From contig JANXVZ010000025.1 of NCBI GenBank assembly GCA_025351405.1, forward strand, positions 1-64,000: DNA of 64,000 bases, in the 5' to 3' direction. Both the position numbers and the translations under genes were made by a program. Origin of the DNA: Sphingomonadales bacterium (lineage in GTDB: Bacteria; Pseudomonadota; Alphaproteobacteria; Sphingomonadales; Sphingomonadaceae). Below, piece after piece: positions 53,683 through 64,000 of the stretch (its first letter is position 1; every line of letters begins with the position of its first letter). Below the pieces are notes generated by a model. That model did not search any database. It was not told the origin of the DNA and saw only the letters and a list, made by a program, of their open reading frames with translations.

Positions 53683-54360
53683 ATGACCCAGACCGATTCC
53701 AACAAGCGTATCGCCCTCGTGACCGGTGCCAGTCGCGGCATCGGGGCCGCCACCGCACAGGCGCTGGCCGCGTCGGGCTGCCATGTCGTGATCACGGCAC
53801 GCACCGAAGCCGGCCTTGCCGAGACCGAAGGCAAGATCCATGGCCTTGGCGGCACCGCAACCATTGCGCCGTTCGATCTTGCCGATAGCGACGCAATCGA
53901 CAGGCTTGCCGCCGCCATCGGCGCACGCTGGGGCCGCCTCGACATACTCGTGCTCAACGCCGCCACCCTGGGCACCCTGACCCCGGTTCCACACATCGTC
54001 CCAAAGGACTGGGACCAGCTTATCGCGCTCAACCTCACGGCCAATTTCCGTCTGGTCCGGGCCTTTGACCCATGGCTTAGGCAGAGTACGGCCGCCGACG
54101 TTGTTGCCGTGACGTCCTCGCTGGCCAGCAAGCCCCGTGCCTATTGGGGCGGCTATGCGGTATCGAAAGCCGGGCTTGAAAGCCTGGTTGCCACCTATGG
54201 CCTTGAAACCGGCAGCGTCACCGGCATCCGCACCCATGTCATCGACCCTGGCGCCACCCGCACGGCGATGCGCGCCCGCGCCTTCCCCGGCGAAGACCCG
54301 GCGACGCTTAAAGGACCCGAGGACGTCGCGATACGCATCGTCGAAGCCGTGGCGCGATAG
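53683..54360 (+). CDS. SDR-family NAD(P)-dependent oxidoreductase
   Basis: A 225-residue short-chain dehydrogenase. The cofactor motif TGASRGIGAATAQALAASG lies near residue 15, NAA near 95, the catalytic Ser is in VVAVTSSLASKP, and YxxxK is YAVSKAGLESL. The C-terminus is short (VIDPGATRTAMRARAFPGEDP). TARTEAG after the second strand suggests an NADP preference. No substrate is indicated. It follows purF after an 87-bp gap and is probably independent. Confidence 0.88.
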   Translation: MTQTDSNKRIALVTGASRGIGAATAQALAASGCHVVITARTEAGLAETEGKIHGLGGTATIAPFDLADSDAIDRLAAAIGARWGRLDILVLNAATLGTLTPVPHIVPKDWDQLIALNLTANFRLVRAFDPWLRQSTAADVVAVTSSLASKPRAYWGGYAVSKAGLESLVATYGLETGSVTGIRTHVIDPGATRTAMRARAFPGEDPATLKGPEDVAIRIVEAVAR

Positions 54361-54476
54361 CCGGTCTTGGGACGGCCATTCGCACGGCGCCCGTCAGCAA
54401 ATGCAGCCGGCGCCCGCTTTCGCCGCGTCGGCAGATCGGGCATAGCGGTGGTAGTGTCATTACCCCGGTGCCCAGC

Positions 54477-55064
54477 ATGACGGAAACGCCGCAGCAGGCC
54501 GCCGCCACCCGGCGTCGGCGATGGATCACGTTTGGTGAAACCATCGGGGTTCTCGCATTGATCATATCGGCCGCCAGCCTGTGGGACTCGCACCAGCAGC
54601 GGCTCGCTGAAAAGGCTGGCAGCAGCGTCGTCGCACCAAAGTCCCCGCTGGTGCTGAAGGGGAGCGCAGATGCCGAGGGCCGCAGCCTTCGCATCGCAGC
54701 TGCCAACGGCGACCAGGTCATCCAGACCCAGACCATAATGTTCCCCACCGCACTCGGGGTGTCCAGCGTCGACAGCATCGGCAACCCGCGCATCGAGACA
54801 GCCTGGTTCGAAGACAAGCTTCACGCGGCGGTCCATGGCGACAGCGCCGCGCGCCGACTGCCGGTGGCTATCGTGACCCGTTACATACAGGATGGGGTCA
54901 GTCGCGAGGACAGCGCCATCTACGATATCGGCTTCAGCTGGCGGTCGCGGCTGTTGCGCGCCGATGCACCCCGGCTGGAGGGCATGACACTGGTGGCACG
55001 GGGGGCCGACAAGCTTCAGGCCCGGCTCGATACCCGTTGGTCAAGAGCGCATCCAGCGAAATAG
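54477..55064 (+). CDS. Single-pass membrane protein, unknown function
   Basis: A 195-residue protein with a basic N-terminus (TRRRRW), one membrane helix (about 19-38, ETIGVLALIISAASLWDS), and a soluble domain of about 150 residues with alternating strands (LVLKGSADAEGRSLRIAAANGDQVIQTQTIMFP, in parts, and RYIQDGVSREDSAIYDIGFSWRSRLL). I recognise no family; the fold looks beta-rich and periplasmic. A GTG at 54468 is an alternative start. It is convergent with def. Confidence 0.7.
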   Translation: MTETPQQAAATRRRRWITFGETIGVLALIISAASLWDSHQQRLAEKAGSSVVAPKSPLVLKGSADAEGRSLRIAAANGDQVIQTQTIMFPTALGVSSVDSIGNPRIETAWFEDKLHAAVHGDSAARRLPVAIVTRYIQDGVSREDSAIYDIGFSWRSRLLRADAPRLEGMTLVARGADKLQARLDTRWSRAHPAK

Positions 55065-55095
55065 CAACCTGGCCGATCGTCGCGCGATGCCCCGG

Positions 55096-55659
55096 TCAGG
55101 CGTTGGCCCGCCGCATCTTTTCCAGCTTTTTCAAAAGCATGTCGCGCTTCAACTTGCTGAGATGGTCGATGAACAAGACGCCGTTCAAATGGTCCATCTC
55201 GTGTTGCAGGCATGTTGCCAACAGCCCGTCGAGCTCGCGGTCGTGCTTGTCGCCATTTTCGTCAAGCCAGGTCGCGCGGATACGCGCCGGGCGATCGACA
55301 TCGGCGTACATTTCGGGAACCGACAGGCAGCCTTCGTTGTAAACCGCCAGTTCGTCCGATTCCCAAAGCACTTCCGGATTGATGAAAACCATCGGGTCGC
55401 GGACATATTTGATCTTGGCCGCCTCTGCCTCGCTTTCAGGCTCTAGCGCGTCGGGGTCTTCGGGACGTTGCAGGTCGATGACCAGTATGCGCTCGGGGAC
55501 GCCAACCTGGATGGCGGCAAGGCCGATGCCCGGCGCATCGTACATTGTTTCGAACATGTCCGCGACAAGCGCCCGCGTCGCATCCGTAACGGCTTCAACC
55601 GGCTTCGATATGGCGCGGAGGCGCGCGTCGGGCGTTTCAATGATGTCGAGAATGGCCAT
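55096..55659 (-). CDS. def: Peptide deformylase
   Basis: Iron or zinc metallohydrolase that removes the formyl group from nascent proteins. The 187-residue protein has motif I GIGLAAIQVG, motif II EGCLSVP with the metal-binding cysteine, and motif III QHEMDHLNGVLFID with the two metal-binding histidines and catalytic Glu. An acidic insert (EDPDALEPESEAEAAK) between motifs I and II is common in alphaproteobacterial deformylases. It follows recR by 48 bp; fmt is not adjacent on the downstream side. Confidence 0.97.
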   Translation of the reverse strand: MAILDIIETPDARLRAISKPVEAVTDATRALVADMFETMYDAPGIGLAAIQVGVPERILVIDLQRPEDPDALEPESEAEAAKIKYVRDPMVFINPEVLWESDELAVYNEGCLSVPEMYADVDRPARIRATWLDENGDKHDRELDGLLATCLQHEMDHLNGVLFIDHLSKLKRDMLLKKLEKMRRANA

Positions 55660-55707
55660 GGATGCGAGCTAGGGATGCGGGCGCCCAAGGTCAAGATTTG
55701 GCGTGTC

Positions 55708-56316
55708 TCACTCCACCAGCCGCCGCGCCCGCAATGCCAGCGCCAGCGTCCCTTCGTCGAGATAATCGAGTTCGCCGCCAACGGGCAGGCCGTGCGCCAA
55801 TTGCGTCACCCGTACATTGCCGCCCGCGTTCGACCCGGAAAGCCGTTCTGCCACATAATGCATCGTCGTCTGGCCCTCGAGCGTCGCATTCATTGCCAGC
55901 ACAACCTCGGCAATGCCGCCGCCGGCAACCCGCTCGAGCAATGCCTCGATCGCGAGATCCTCCGGCCCGACTCCATCGAGCGCCGACAACCGCCCCCCCA
56001 GCACGTGGAATCGCCCCGGAAAAAGGCGCGCCCTGTCGAGTGCCCACAGGTCGGCAACGTCTTCGACAACGCACAGCAATGCCGCGTCGCGGTGGCTATC
56101 GGTGCAGACGCCGCAGGGATCGCGGGTATCGACGTTGCCACAGACGCTGCACGTCAAAAGCCCGCGCTCCACGGCTTGCAACGCCGCCACAAGGGGGACC
56201 AGCGCCGTCTCGCGCTTCTTGATGAGGTGCAGTACGGCGCGCCGGGCAGAACGCGGGCCAAGCCCGGGCAATCTGGCAAGGGCCTTGGTCAGCGCGTCGA
56301 TTTCGGGAGAAGCCAT
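55708..56316 (-). CDS. recR: Recombination protein RecR
   Basis: Works with RecO and RecF to load RecA at single-strand gaps. The 202-residue protein has a helix-hairpin-helix ([22 protein letters not shown]), the four-cysteine zinc finger [16 protein letters not shown] (about 55-70) and a Toprim domain ([35 protein letters not shown]). The ATG at 56316 gives the family length; a longer frame upstream overlaps the acnA promoter region and is rejected. recO also lies in this window, 38 kb away. Confidence 0.96.
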   Translation of the reverse strand: MASPEIDALTKALARLPGLGPRSARRAVLHLIKKRETALVPLVAALQAVERGLLTCSVCGNVDTRDPCGVCTDSHRDAALLCVVEDVADLWALDRARLFPGRFHVLGGRLSALDGVGPEDLAIEALLERVAGGGIAEVVLAMNATLEGQTTMHYVAERLSGSNAGGNVRVTQLAHGLPVGGELDYLDEGTLALALRARRLVE

Positions 56317-56482
56317 GGCCGAGATATGGCGTGCGTTGCCGGCCACGGCAACATCGGTGGGGAGGACGGACCGATGCAGGCCCGTCACGCTCACCGAACA
56401 CCTGAAAAATTGTGCATCGCAGCGCCCTTCCCGCCCCGCCCGCCTTGCGCTAGACCGCCCGCGACCAACAGGAGCACGCGCG

Positions 56483-59239
<2,757 letters not shown>

Positions 59240-59328
59240 AGGCAAAATATTACGTATTTGTAGTATATTGTTGCTAACCATCCGGTGCCGGGGTTGAATG
59301 ACGAGGTTGCGTCAATATGCCCGGGCGG

Positions 59329-59378
59329 GGGTGCCGCGTGCTGTTGTTGCAACTTTGAAACCAGCAAGGGGGGCACCC
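59329..59378 (+). promoter_or_regulatory. Inverted repeat across the ribosome-binding site of the PEPxxWA-CTERM gene
   Basis: GGGTGCC (59329-59335) can pair with GGCACCC (59372-59378). The second arm overlaps the end of the AAGGGGGG ribosome-binding site (59366-59373) just before the ATG at 59382. Pairing would mask translation initiation. Upstream, 59240-59275 is strongly AT-rich and probably holds the promoter. Confidence 0.3.
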
Positions 59379-59381
59379 GAT

Positions 59382-61064
59382 ATGAAGCGCATGATCACCA
59401 GCACAGTCGCGATTGCGACGATGATGATTGCCGGTTCGGCAGCGATCGCCGGCACCGTCGAGGACTACGCCGATTTCGAACAGATGGAGCTTGTGCCGTT
59501 CACGTCGTCGGACCTGCTCGGCGCCGGATCGATCCAGCCGAGCGTCTTTGGTCCGCTGAGCAGCAAGCTCCATGTCGCGCTCGGCTTCCAGGGCATCAGC
59601 CAGTATGATGTCGCCTCGGTTGCCCGCAACTTCATCCCGCCCGACACGATGGGCGCGGTCGGCACGACACAGTACATGGCATTCGCCAATGGCGGCGTCG
59701 CGGTTTACGACAAGGCCAACGGCAACCGCCTCAGCTTCACATCGGACCTGACCTTCTGGCAGGGCCTTGGCCGCGCTGGCGCAAACGGCGATTCGCGTGT
59801 CATGTTCGACAAGGGTGCGAACCGCTGGATCGCCTTGTCATTCGCCAACAACGTTGCCCAGTTGCAGATCGCCGTGTCGGACACCGACAATGCGCTCGGC
59901 AGCTGGAAATCGACGGTTTTCACCGGCTATTCGGGCTTTGGTTTTGGCGCCACCGCCGACTACCCGACGCTGGCACTGACCAAGAACTCCGTGATCATCG
60001 GCACCAATGACTTTGCCCCGGCGACGGCGGGCGGTGCCAACAACTTCCAGGGCACGACGCTTACCGTCATCCCGCTCAACAGCCTGTTCAGCGCTGCGCC
60101 GACAGTCGCCGGCGGCGTGCAGTTCTTCACGGCTTGCTGCGCACCGACTGCGGACTTTACCCGCGGCTTCGCCATCCAGGGCGTCAACGGCAGCGGCGCC
60201 GGCGGCGTCGACCACATCCTCGCGGTGTCGATCGAGGGCAACGCCCTGACGCGGTATGACATCAGCGGCGTCAACGCCAACTCGTCGCTTGGTGCCGTTC
60301 GCGGGGCCTCGACCGACTTCCTTGGGCTCAACGACTATACCGGAAATGGTCCCGGTCGCCAGCCGAGCGCGCTCAACCCGCGGGTCATCGACACCCTTGA
60401 TGATCGCGTCGGATCGAGTGTCTATGAGGTCAACGGGCTTATCTACAGCGTCCATACCGTCACCCCGGTCGACAGCATCGGCAATTCGACCGATCACACC
60501 GTCGTACGCTGGGATGTCACCCGCGCCGTCGACAACACCGTGCTTGCCGAAGGCGATATCGGCGATGGGGTCCATGACTTCTTCCAGGGCTCGCTTGCCG
60601 TCAATGCCGATGGCCGGGTGATCATCGCCTACAACCGGTCGGGTTCCAGCGCATCGGATGGCAAGATCAGCATTCTCGCCCGTCAGTTCAGCACCGGCGC
60701 AGATGGCCAGTTGATCCAGCACGGTGGCGAGCTGCTGCTAAAGGTCAGCAACAGCGCCGATTACCATAATGGCAGCATCGATGGCGGCGTCGCAGCCGGG
60801 CGTCAGCGCTGGGGCGACTACAGCGCCGTTTCGCTCGATCCCAACGACCCCAACGCTTTCTGGGTCATCGGCGAATATGCCCGCGAGCCGAACAACGCCG
60901 CCAATGGCCACCCCGGTGGTACCGGCGGCACCCGTTGGAGCACCTGGGTTTCGGAAATCCTCGTCGGGGCCGTTCCCGAGCCGAGCAGCTGGGCGATGAT
61001 GATCGCCGGCTTCGGCCTCGTCGGTGCCATGCAACGCCGCCGCCGGGCCGCACTCGCGGCCTGA
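59382..61064 (+). CDS. Secreted PEPxxWA-CTERM protein, beta-propeller-like
   Basis: A 560-residue exported protein. The signal peptide is MKRMITSTVAIATMMIAGSAAIA. The C-terminal sorting tag is PEPSSWAMMIAGFGLVGAM followed by QRRRR, the PEPxxWA variant typical of sphingomonads. The body (about 60-520) has repeated strands such as PPDTMGAVGTTQYMAFANGGVAVYDKANGN and YPTLALTKNSVIIGTNDF, consistent with a beta-propeller. I recognise no catalytic residues. Tag processing by an exosortase, with release or anchoring at the surface, is inferred; no exosortase gene is in the window. The ATG at 59382 is backed by AAGGGGGG. A terminator follows. Confidence 0.88.
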   Translation: MKRMITSTVAIATMMIAGSAAIAGTVEDYADFEQMELVPFTSSDLLGAGSIQPSVFGPLSSKLHVALGFQGISQYDVASVARNFIPPDTMGAVGTTQYMAFANGGVAVYDKANGNRLSFTSDLTFWQGLGRAGANGDSRVMFDKGANRWIALSFANNVAQLQIAVSDTDNALGSWKSTVFTGYSGFGFGATADYPTLALTKNSVIIGTNDFAPATAGGANNFQGTTLTVIPLNSLFSAAPTVAGGVQFFTACCAPTADFTRGFAIQGVNGSGAGGVDHILAVSIEGNALTRYDISGVNANSSLGAVRGASTDFLGLNDYTGNGPGRQPSALNPRVIDTLDDRVGSSVYEVNGLIYSVHTVTPVDSIGNSTDHTVVRWDVTRAVDNTVLAEGDIGDGVHDFFQGSLAVNADGRVIIAYNRSGSSASDGKISILARQFSTGADGQLIQHGGELLLKVSNSADYHNGSIDGGVAAGRQRWGDYSAVSLDPNDPNAFWVIGEYAREPNNAANGHPGGTGGTRWSTWVSEILVGAVPEPSSWAMMIAGFGLVGAMQRRRRAALAA

Positions 61065-61086
61065 ATTTGCAGCATATCGAGCGAGA

Positions 61087-61114
61087 GGGCGGGGCCGCAG
61101 GGTCCCGCCCTTTT
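61087..61114 (+). terminator. Terminator after the PEPxxWA-CTERM gene
   Basis: Stem GGGCGGGGCC (61087-61096) and GGTCCCGCCC (61101-61110), with one G-U pair and a GCAG loop, followed by TTTT, 23 bp after the stop codon. Confidence 0.85.
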
Positions 61115-61157
61115 GCATGAAGATCGAACGGATCTGCCAGGCTAAGCCGGCGAAACC

Positions 61158-61859
61158 TCACGCCCGTTCGAAGATACTGTGCTTGGGCACCCCCCAATCA
61201 ACGATCCGCCATCCGCGAGCCGTCGCCAGCTGGCGAAGCGCCGCCGAAGGATTGGCGGCCACTGCCTCGCCGCCCGAGGCGGCTGCCGCCTCGAACAGCG
61301 GCGCATCGGACACATGATCCGAATAGAATCGAAACGCCGCGCCGGCGAGGTCGTGACGGGACATCCATGCGGCAACCAGAACGCGCTTGGCGTCGCCATA
61401 GGCGTTTTCCCCGCCAAGGCGATGGTGCAGCCGGTCCTCGGTCCATCGTGAAGCCGTTGCGATGGTGGCATCGAAGCCGAGCCGGGCCGCGATGGCGCCG
61501 ACGTAATATTCGTTCGATGCGGTGGCCAGCACCAGCTTAAGCCCCGCTGCACGGTCCGCCGCGATCTGCGCAAGCGCACCGGCAAAGACATTGTCCCGAA
61601 TAGTAGCGTCGGCAAAGGCGTCTGCGGCTGCCACCAGCCGTTGCCGCGACACACGCCGACCCATGAACAGCCTGTGGCCGATCTCCTTCAACCGCGCGCG
61701 CGGGATCTGCTTCAGCGCATAGGCGGCGAGCGCCAGCAGCAGCAGCGGCGCCAGCAACAGGCGCCATGGCGCTTCGCGGCGCGCCCAGAACAGCAGCCAC
61801 GGCGTCCAGGTGCCGGATCGCGTGATGGTGCGGTCCATATCGTAAATGGCAATCTGCAT
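61158..61859 (-). CDS. HAD-IB phosphatase, PgpC-like
   Basis: A 233-residue phosphatase. HAD motif I is DMDRT (D7, D9) at the N-terminus. A hydrophobic segment follows immediately (LLLAPLLLLALAAYAL), then helices, motif II region ATASNEY and motif III/IV region FYSDHVSDAPLF. The early membrane-like helix and short HAD-IB cap are reminiscent of PgpC, which dephosphorylates phosphatidylglycerophosphate; SerB-like activity is an alternative. It follows the NTP-transferase-like gene by 9 bp and is thus one operon with it. The lipid role is inferred from this and the nearby MlaE gene. Confidence 0.82.
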   Translation of the reverse strand: MQIAIYDMDRTITRSGTWTPWLLFWARREAPWRLLLAPLLLLALAAYALKQIPRARLKEIGHRLFMGRRVSRQRLVAAADAFADATIRDNVFAGALAQIAADRAAGLKLVLATASNEYYVGAIAARLGFDATIATASRWTEDRLHHRLGGENAYGDAKRVLVAAWMSRHDLAGAAFRFYSDHVSDAPLFEAAAASGGEAVAANPSAALRQLATARGWRIVDWGVPKHSIFERA

Positions 61860-61868
61860 CGCCGCCAG

Positions 61869-62621
61869 CTACCGCGCTGACGCCCGCTTCGCCAGTACCA
61901 TCTCTGCCAGCGCGTGATCGGCGGGGTGGTCCATGGCAACTGCGGCCGCCGCATCGTCGAGCACGATAGCCCGCAGTCGCACCCGGTTGCGCCGACCGGC
62001 CCAGGCCATCGCCGCCCACAGGCTCAGCAGCCCTGAGGCGCCGACCATCGCCATCAGACCGCCCCGTCGCCGGTCCCAGCCACCCCAGCGCCGCGCGACG
62101 CCGAGCGCCGCGGGCCCGGTGAGGGCAAACAGGTTGACGCTGCAAAAGCCGCCATCGCGAAAGCGCGACCAGGGGCGCTGCGCGTCGGGAAACTGCCGCA
62201 ACATCGCATCGCGGGACACAAGCGCCATGGCAACATCCGCATCTCCCAGCTCCGACAGGAATGCACCCACCATCTCCGCGGTCAATAACGGGTGCTCGGT
62301 GCTGGCGACAAGCAGCGGAAACTGCGCGTCGGGCGTGCCGGCGATCGCCGCGACGCTGCCGCCCAGTGTGTCACCCACCGCCAGCTGGACGCGCGGATGA
62401 TATGCCAACCATGCCGTGGACGGGTGCGCCGCAAGAATCTCGGGTGAGACGGATACCACGATCAGACGGTCGATCCTGGGGCAGGCAAGCAAGGTGCGCG
62501 CCGCACGGGTGACCATGGTCTCGCCAGCGACCGGCACCAGCGCCTGCATCGCCACCCCGTGGCTCGCGGCAAGCGAGGGCATCGCGGTATCGTCACCAGC
62601 AAAAAGCAATGCAGTCCACAT
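61869..62621 (-). CDS. NTP-transferase-like (MobA-type) protein with membrane segment
   Basis: A 250-residue protein. The N-terminal half resembles the nucleotidyltransferase fold (MWTALLFAGDD, then VPVAGETMVTRAARTLLACPRIDRLIVVS and PLLVASTEHPLLTAEMVGAFL), but the usual LAAGxGxRM loop is degenerate. A hydrophobic stretch near residues 180-205 (LMAMVGASGLLSLWAAMAWAG) suggests membrane association. The C-terminus IVLDDAAAAVAMDHPADHALAEMVL is close to the end of MobA-like enzymes. It could form an activated polar group (CDP- or GDP-linked) for a lipid, but this is speculation. The start at 62621 avoids a low-GC upstream extension. Confidence 0.72.
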   Translation of the reverse strand: MWTALLFAGDDTAMPSLAASHGVAMQALVPVAGETMVTRAARTLLACPRIDRLIVVSVSPEILAAHPSTAWLAYHPRVQLAVGDTLGGSVAAIAGTPDAQFPLLVASTEHPLLTAEMVGAFLSELGDADVAMALVSRDAMLRQFPDAQRPWSRFRDGGFCSVNLFALTGPAALGVARRWGGWDRRRGGLMAMVGASGLLSLWAAMAWAGRRNRVRLRAIVLDDAAAAVAMDHPADHALAEMVLAKRASAR

Positions 62622-62980
62622 CTGCAAAACCCAATGACGTGTACCGTAACATAATGCAAACGAGCCGAAGTAATACATCACTATCAAGGTTGGAGCGGTC
62701 GGGAACGACTGTCGGCATTGCATCTAACGTCGACCGGCTGGTTGAAGTGCATCGGCGGCGCACGTCCGCTACGATTGTGGCGCCAGCGTCCTCACAAAGC
62801 GCGACAATCATCGCCCAGCAACCGAGGGATGATGATAATTGCGGATCAATAGATCCACAATGACGTTTGACCATCGATCATCAGGCCTATTGCGTAGATC
62901 AACGCCGCCATGTGGAACCCCGTTGTCGTTCCTGCGTATCCGCTTGCAGCAATGCCGCATATCCAGCACCAATGGGGACG
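62622..62980. other. Lower-GC gap between the NTP-transferase-like gene and mlaE
   Basis: About 360 bp, near 47% GC in the line I counted, compared with about 65% nearby. It separates a leftward and a rightward operon, so both promoters should lie here. No plus-strand gene is recognised. On the minus strand its right end carries two short hydrophobic reading frames, described separately. Confidence 0.5.
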
Positions 62981-63000
62981 ATGAACAGCGCGGCAAACAT
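62846..63000 (-). pseudogene. Possible frameshifted two-helix micro-protein
   Basis: On the minus strand an ATG at 63000, with GGAAG 8 nt before it, opens a 33-residue frame starting MFAALFIVPIGAGYAALL and ending at 62899. In another frame, an ATG at 62911 gives MAALIYAIGLMIDGQTSL and three more residues, ending at 62846. Each peptide is one hydrophobic helix, and together they look like a ~50-residue double-helix membrane protein broken by one frameshift in the intervening polar stretch. The 5' end overlaps the mlaE start region on the other strand. It may also be coincidence. Confidence 0.3.
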
Positions 63001-64000
63001 GGGTGCCACTTCCGGTGCTACGATCGAGGAGAGCCCAGCCGGCGCCGGCGGGCACCGGCTTGCCGTCCGTGGTCGCCTGACGATCGCCAACATCGCCGGC
63101 GTCGCGGGGCCGATCCGCGCGCTGGAGCCTCGCGAGGGCCCGCTGGCAATTGACCTTGGCGGTATCGAGCGCATCGACACGTCCGGCGCATGGCTGATCC
63201 ATCGCCTGATGGCCCAGTGGAAAGCCGCTGGCAGCGAAGCGACGCTGGAGAATGCCTCCCCCGATGCAACGCGCCTTATCGCCGAAGTGGGCGCCAACGA
63301 TCGGCGCGTCGAGGTCCGCGTCTCCGTCGGCAACACCTTCATTGCCCGGCTCGAGCGGATAGGGCGCGCCGTCTTCAATGCCACCGAGGGGTTGGGCACG
63401 TTTTTCGCATTTCTGGGCAAGACCCTGATCGTGCTGGCGCAAACCCTCATCGGGCGTCGGCCGCTGCGCTGGAATGCCGTCATCCACCAATGCGAACAGA
63501 TCGGCGTCAACGCGCTCGGCATCATCGGGCTGTTGCTGTTCCTTGTCGGCCTCGTGCTCGCGCAACAGGGCGCCGTGCAGTTGAAACAATTCGGCGCCGA
63601 GGTGTTCGTCGTCAACCTGATCGGCCGCTCAACGGTGCGCGAACTCGGCATCCTGCTCACCGCCATCATGGTGGCCGGGCGCTCGTCATCGGCATTCGCG
63701 GCACAAATCGGCTCGATGAAGCTCAACCAGGAAGTCGATGCGATGGCGACGATCGGGATGTCCTCCACCGAGGTGCTGATCGTGCCGCGCATCATTGCGA
63801 TGGCGTTGATGATGTTGCTGCTCGGGCTGTACGGCTCGATCATGGCGATCCTTGGCGGCGGCCTGTTTGCGTGGGTCTCCCTCGACATGCCGCCGGTCAG
63901 CTTTTTCAAACGCCTGCAGGAAGTGACGCCGCTTTCCGATCTCGTCATCGGGCTCATCAAGGCGCCGGTGTTCGGCGTCATCATCGCCGTGATGGGGTGT
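62981..64000 (+). CDS. MlaE-family lipid ABC transporter permease with STAS-like N-terminal domain (runs off the right edge)
   Basis: Inner-membrane permease of the Mla/MCE type, which moves phospholipids between inner and outer membranes. The visible 340 residues start with a STAS-like domain (about 20-110, RLAVRGRLTIANIAG, AIDLGGIERIDTSGAWLIHRL). The MlaE core follows: RWNAVIHQCEQIGVNALGI, LVLAQQGAVQLKQFGAEVFVVNL, RELGILLTAIMVAGRSSSAFAAQIGSMKLNQEVDAM and SSTEVLIVPRIIAM. The last two blocks are the coupling helix and family signature. The start is uncertain (62972, 62981 or 62999); 62981 has GGGG just upstream. Partner ATPase and MCE genes are expected beyond the edge. Confidence 0.9.
   Translation, partial: MNSAANMGATSGATIEESPAGAGGHRLAVRGRLTIANIAGVAGPIRALEPREGPLAIDLGGIERIDTSGAWLIHRLMAQWKAAGSEATLENASPDATRLIAEVGANDRRVEVRVSVGNTFIARLERIGRAVFNATEGLGTFFAFLGKTLIVLAQTLIGRRPLRWNAVIHQCEQIGVNALGIIGLLLFLVGLVLAQQGAVQLKQFGAEVFVVNLIGRSTVRELGILLTAIMVAGRSSSAFAAQIGSMKLNQEVDAMATIGMSSTEVLIVPRIIAMALMMLLLGLYGSIMAILGGGLFAWVSLDMPPVSFFKRLQEVTPLSDLVIGLIKAPVFGVIIAVMGC

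Overview
The window reads as chromosomal DNA of an alphaproteobacterium of the order Sphingomonadales. Most of it is GC-rich (about 65-68% in the stretches I counted). The evidence for the group is two secreted proteins with PEP-CTERM / PEPxxWA-CTERM tails (one a 'cistern' family protein), an F0 operon with separate b and b' subunits, an N-terminally extended ribosomal protein S9, the lepB-rnc-era gene order, and a mutY / DUF721 / DsbA-like / smc neighbourhood. I found no rRNA, tRNA, CRISPR array, transposase, integrase, phage gene or toxin-antitoxin pair. This is a core-genome window with small accessory islands.

Layout. 1-3.2 kb: the 5' part of dxs (minus, running off the window), a Fur/Zur-type metalloregulator behind a MerC-domain membrane protein (minus), then heme A synthase and a DUF2237 protein (plus). 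3.2-4.5 kb: rplM-rpsI with a structured leader and a clear intrinsic terminator. 4.5-5.45 kb: a lower-GC pocket with a SnoaL-like gene. 5.45-14.3 kb: a DsbD-type disulfide reductase, an EthD protein, a secreted amidohydrolase, a 3-hydroxyisobutyrate dehydrogenase-like enzyme, threonine ammonia-lyase, bpt and pgi. 14.4-22.5 kb: lepB-rnc-era, an opposing cistern PEP-CTERM gene, recO, a FadL-type porin, parC and a small Asp/Gly-rich membrane protein. 22.6-25.7 kb: a tightly overlapping minus-strand set DUF1285 / NUDIX / CCA-adding enzyme, and a GNAT enzyme. 25.8-28.2 kb: the F0 operon atpI-atpB-atpE-atpF'-atpF. 28.3-33.2 kb: DUF721(DciA-like)-DsbA-like-smc. 33.2-40.8 kb: mutY-nudC, a PAS-GGDEF-EAL protein, a UvrD/PcrA helicase and a TylF-like methyltransferase. 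40.9-45.7 kb: a small membrane protein, an MFS exporter, cysK, a metallophosphoesterase and a divergent M19 dipeptidase homologue. 45.7-51.7 kb: a beta-oxidation operon (MerR regulator, acyl-CoA dehydrogenase, thiolase, FadJ-type protein) behind a perfect 20-bp palindrome. 51.7-59.2 kb: hisI, purF, an SDR, recR-def and acnA. 59.2-64 kb: a PEPxxWA-CTERM secreted protein, a PgpC-like HAD phosphatase with an NTP-transferase-like protein, and the start of an MlaE-type lipid ABC permease.

How it fits together. The MerR gene and its palindrome form a self-contained fatty-acid or branched-chain acyl-CoA catabolic unit. The metalloregulator and the MerC protein look like one metal-responsive unit with two short inverted repeats at their starts. 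lepB-rnc-era, recR-def, mutY-nudC and the F0 genes are tightly packed housekeeping operons. The right edge (NTP transferase, HAD phosphatase, MlaE permease) hints at envelope-lipid work.

I did not find a convincing new multi-gene defence, mobile or biosynthetic system. The less ordinary items are: a possible frameshifted two-helix micro-protein antisense to the mlaE start (62846-63000), a BIME-like element inside the beta-oxidation operon (49273-49374), phased repeats between recO and the cistern gene (17576-17626), a duplicated dxs start region (571-622), an M19 dipeptidase homologue lacking its first metal-binding motif, and the low-GC SnoaL pocket. All coordinates and readings come from direct inspection; no database search was run.
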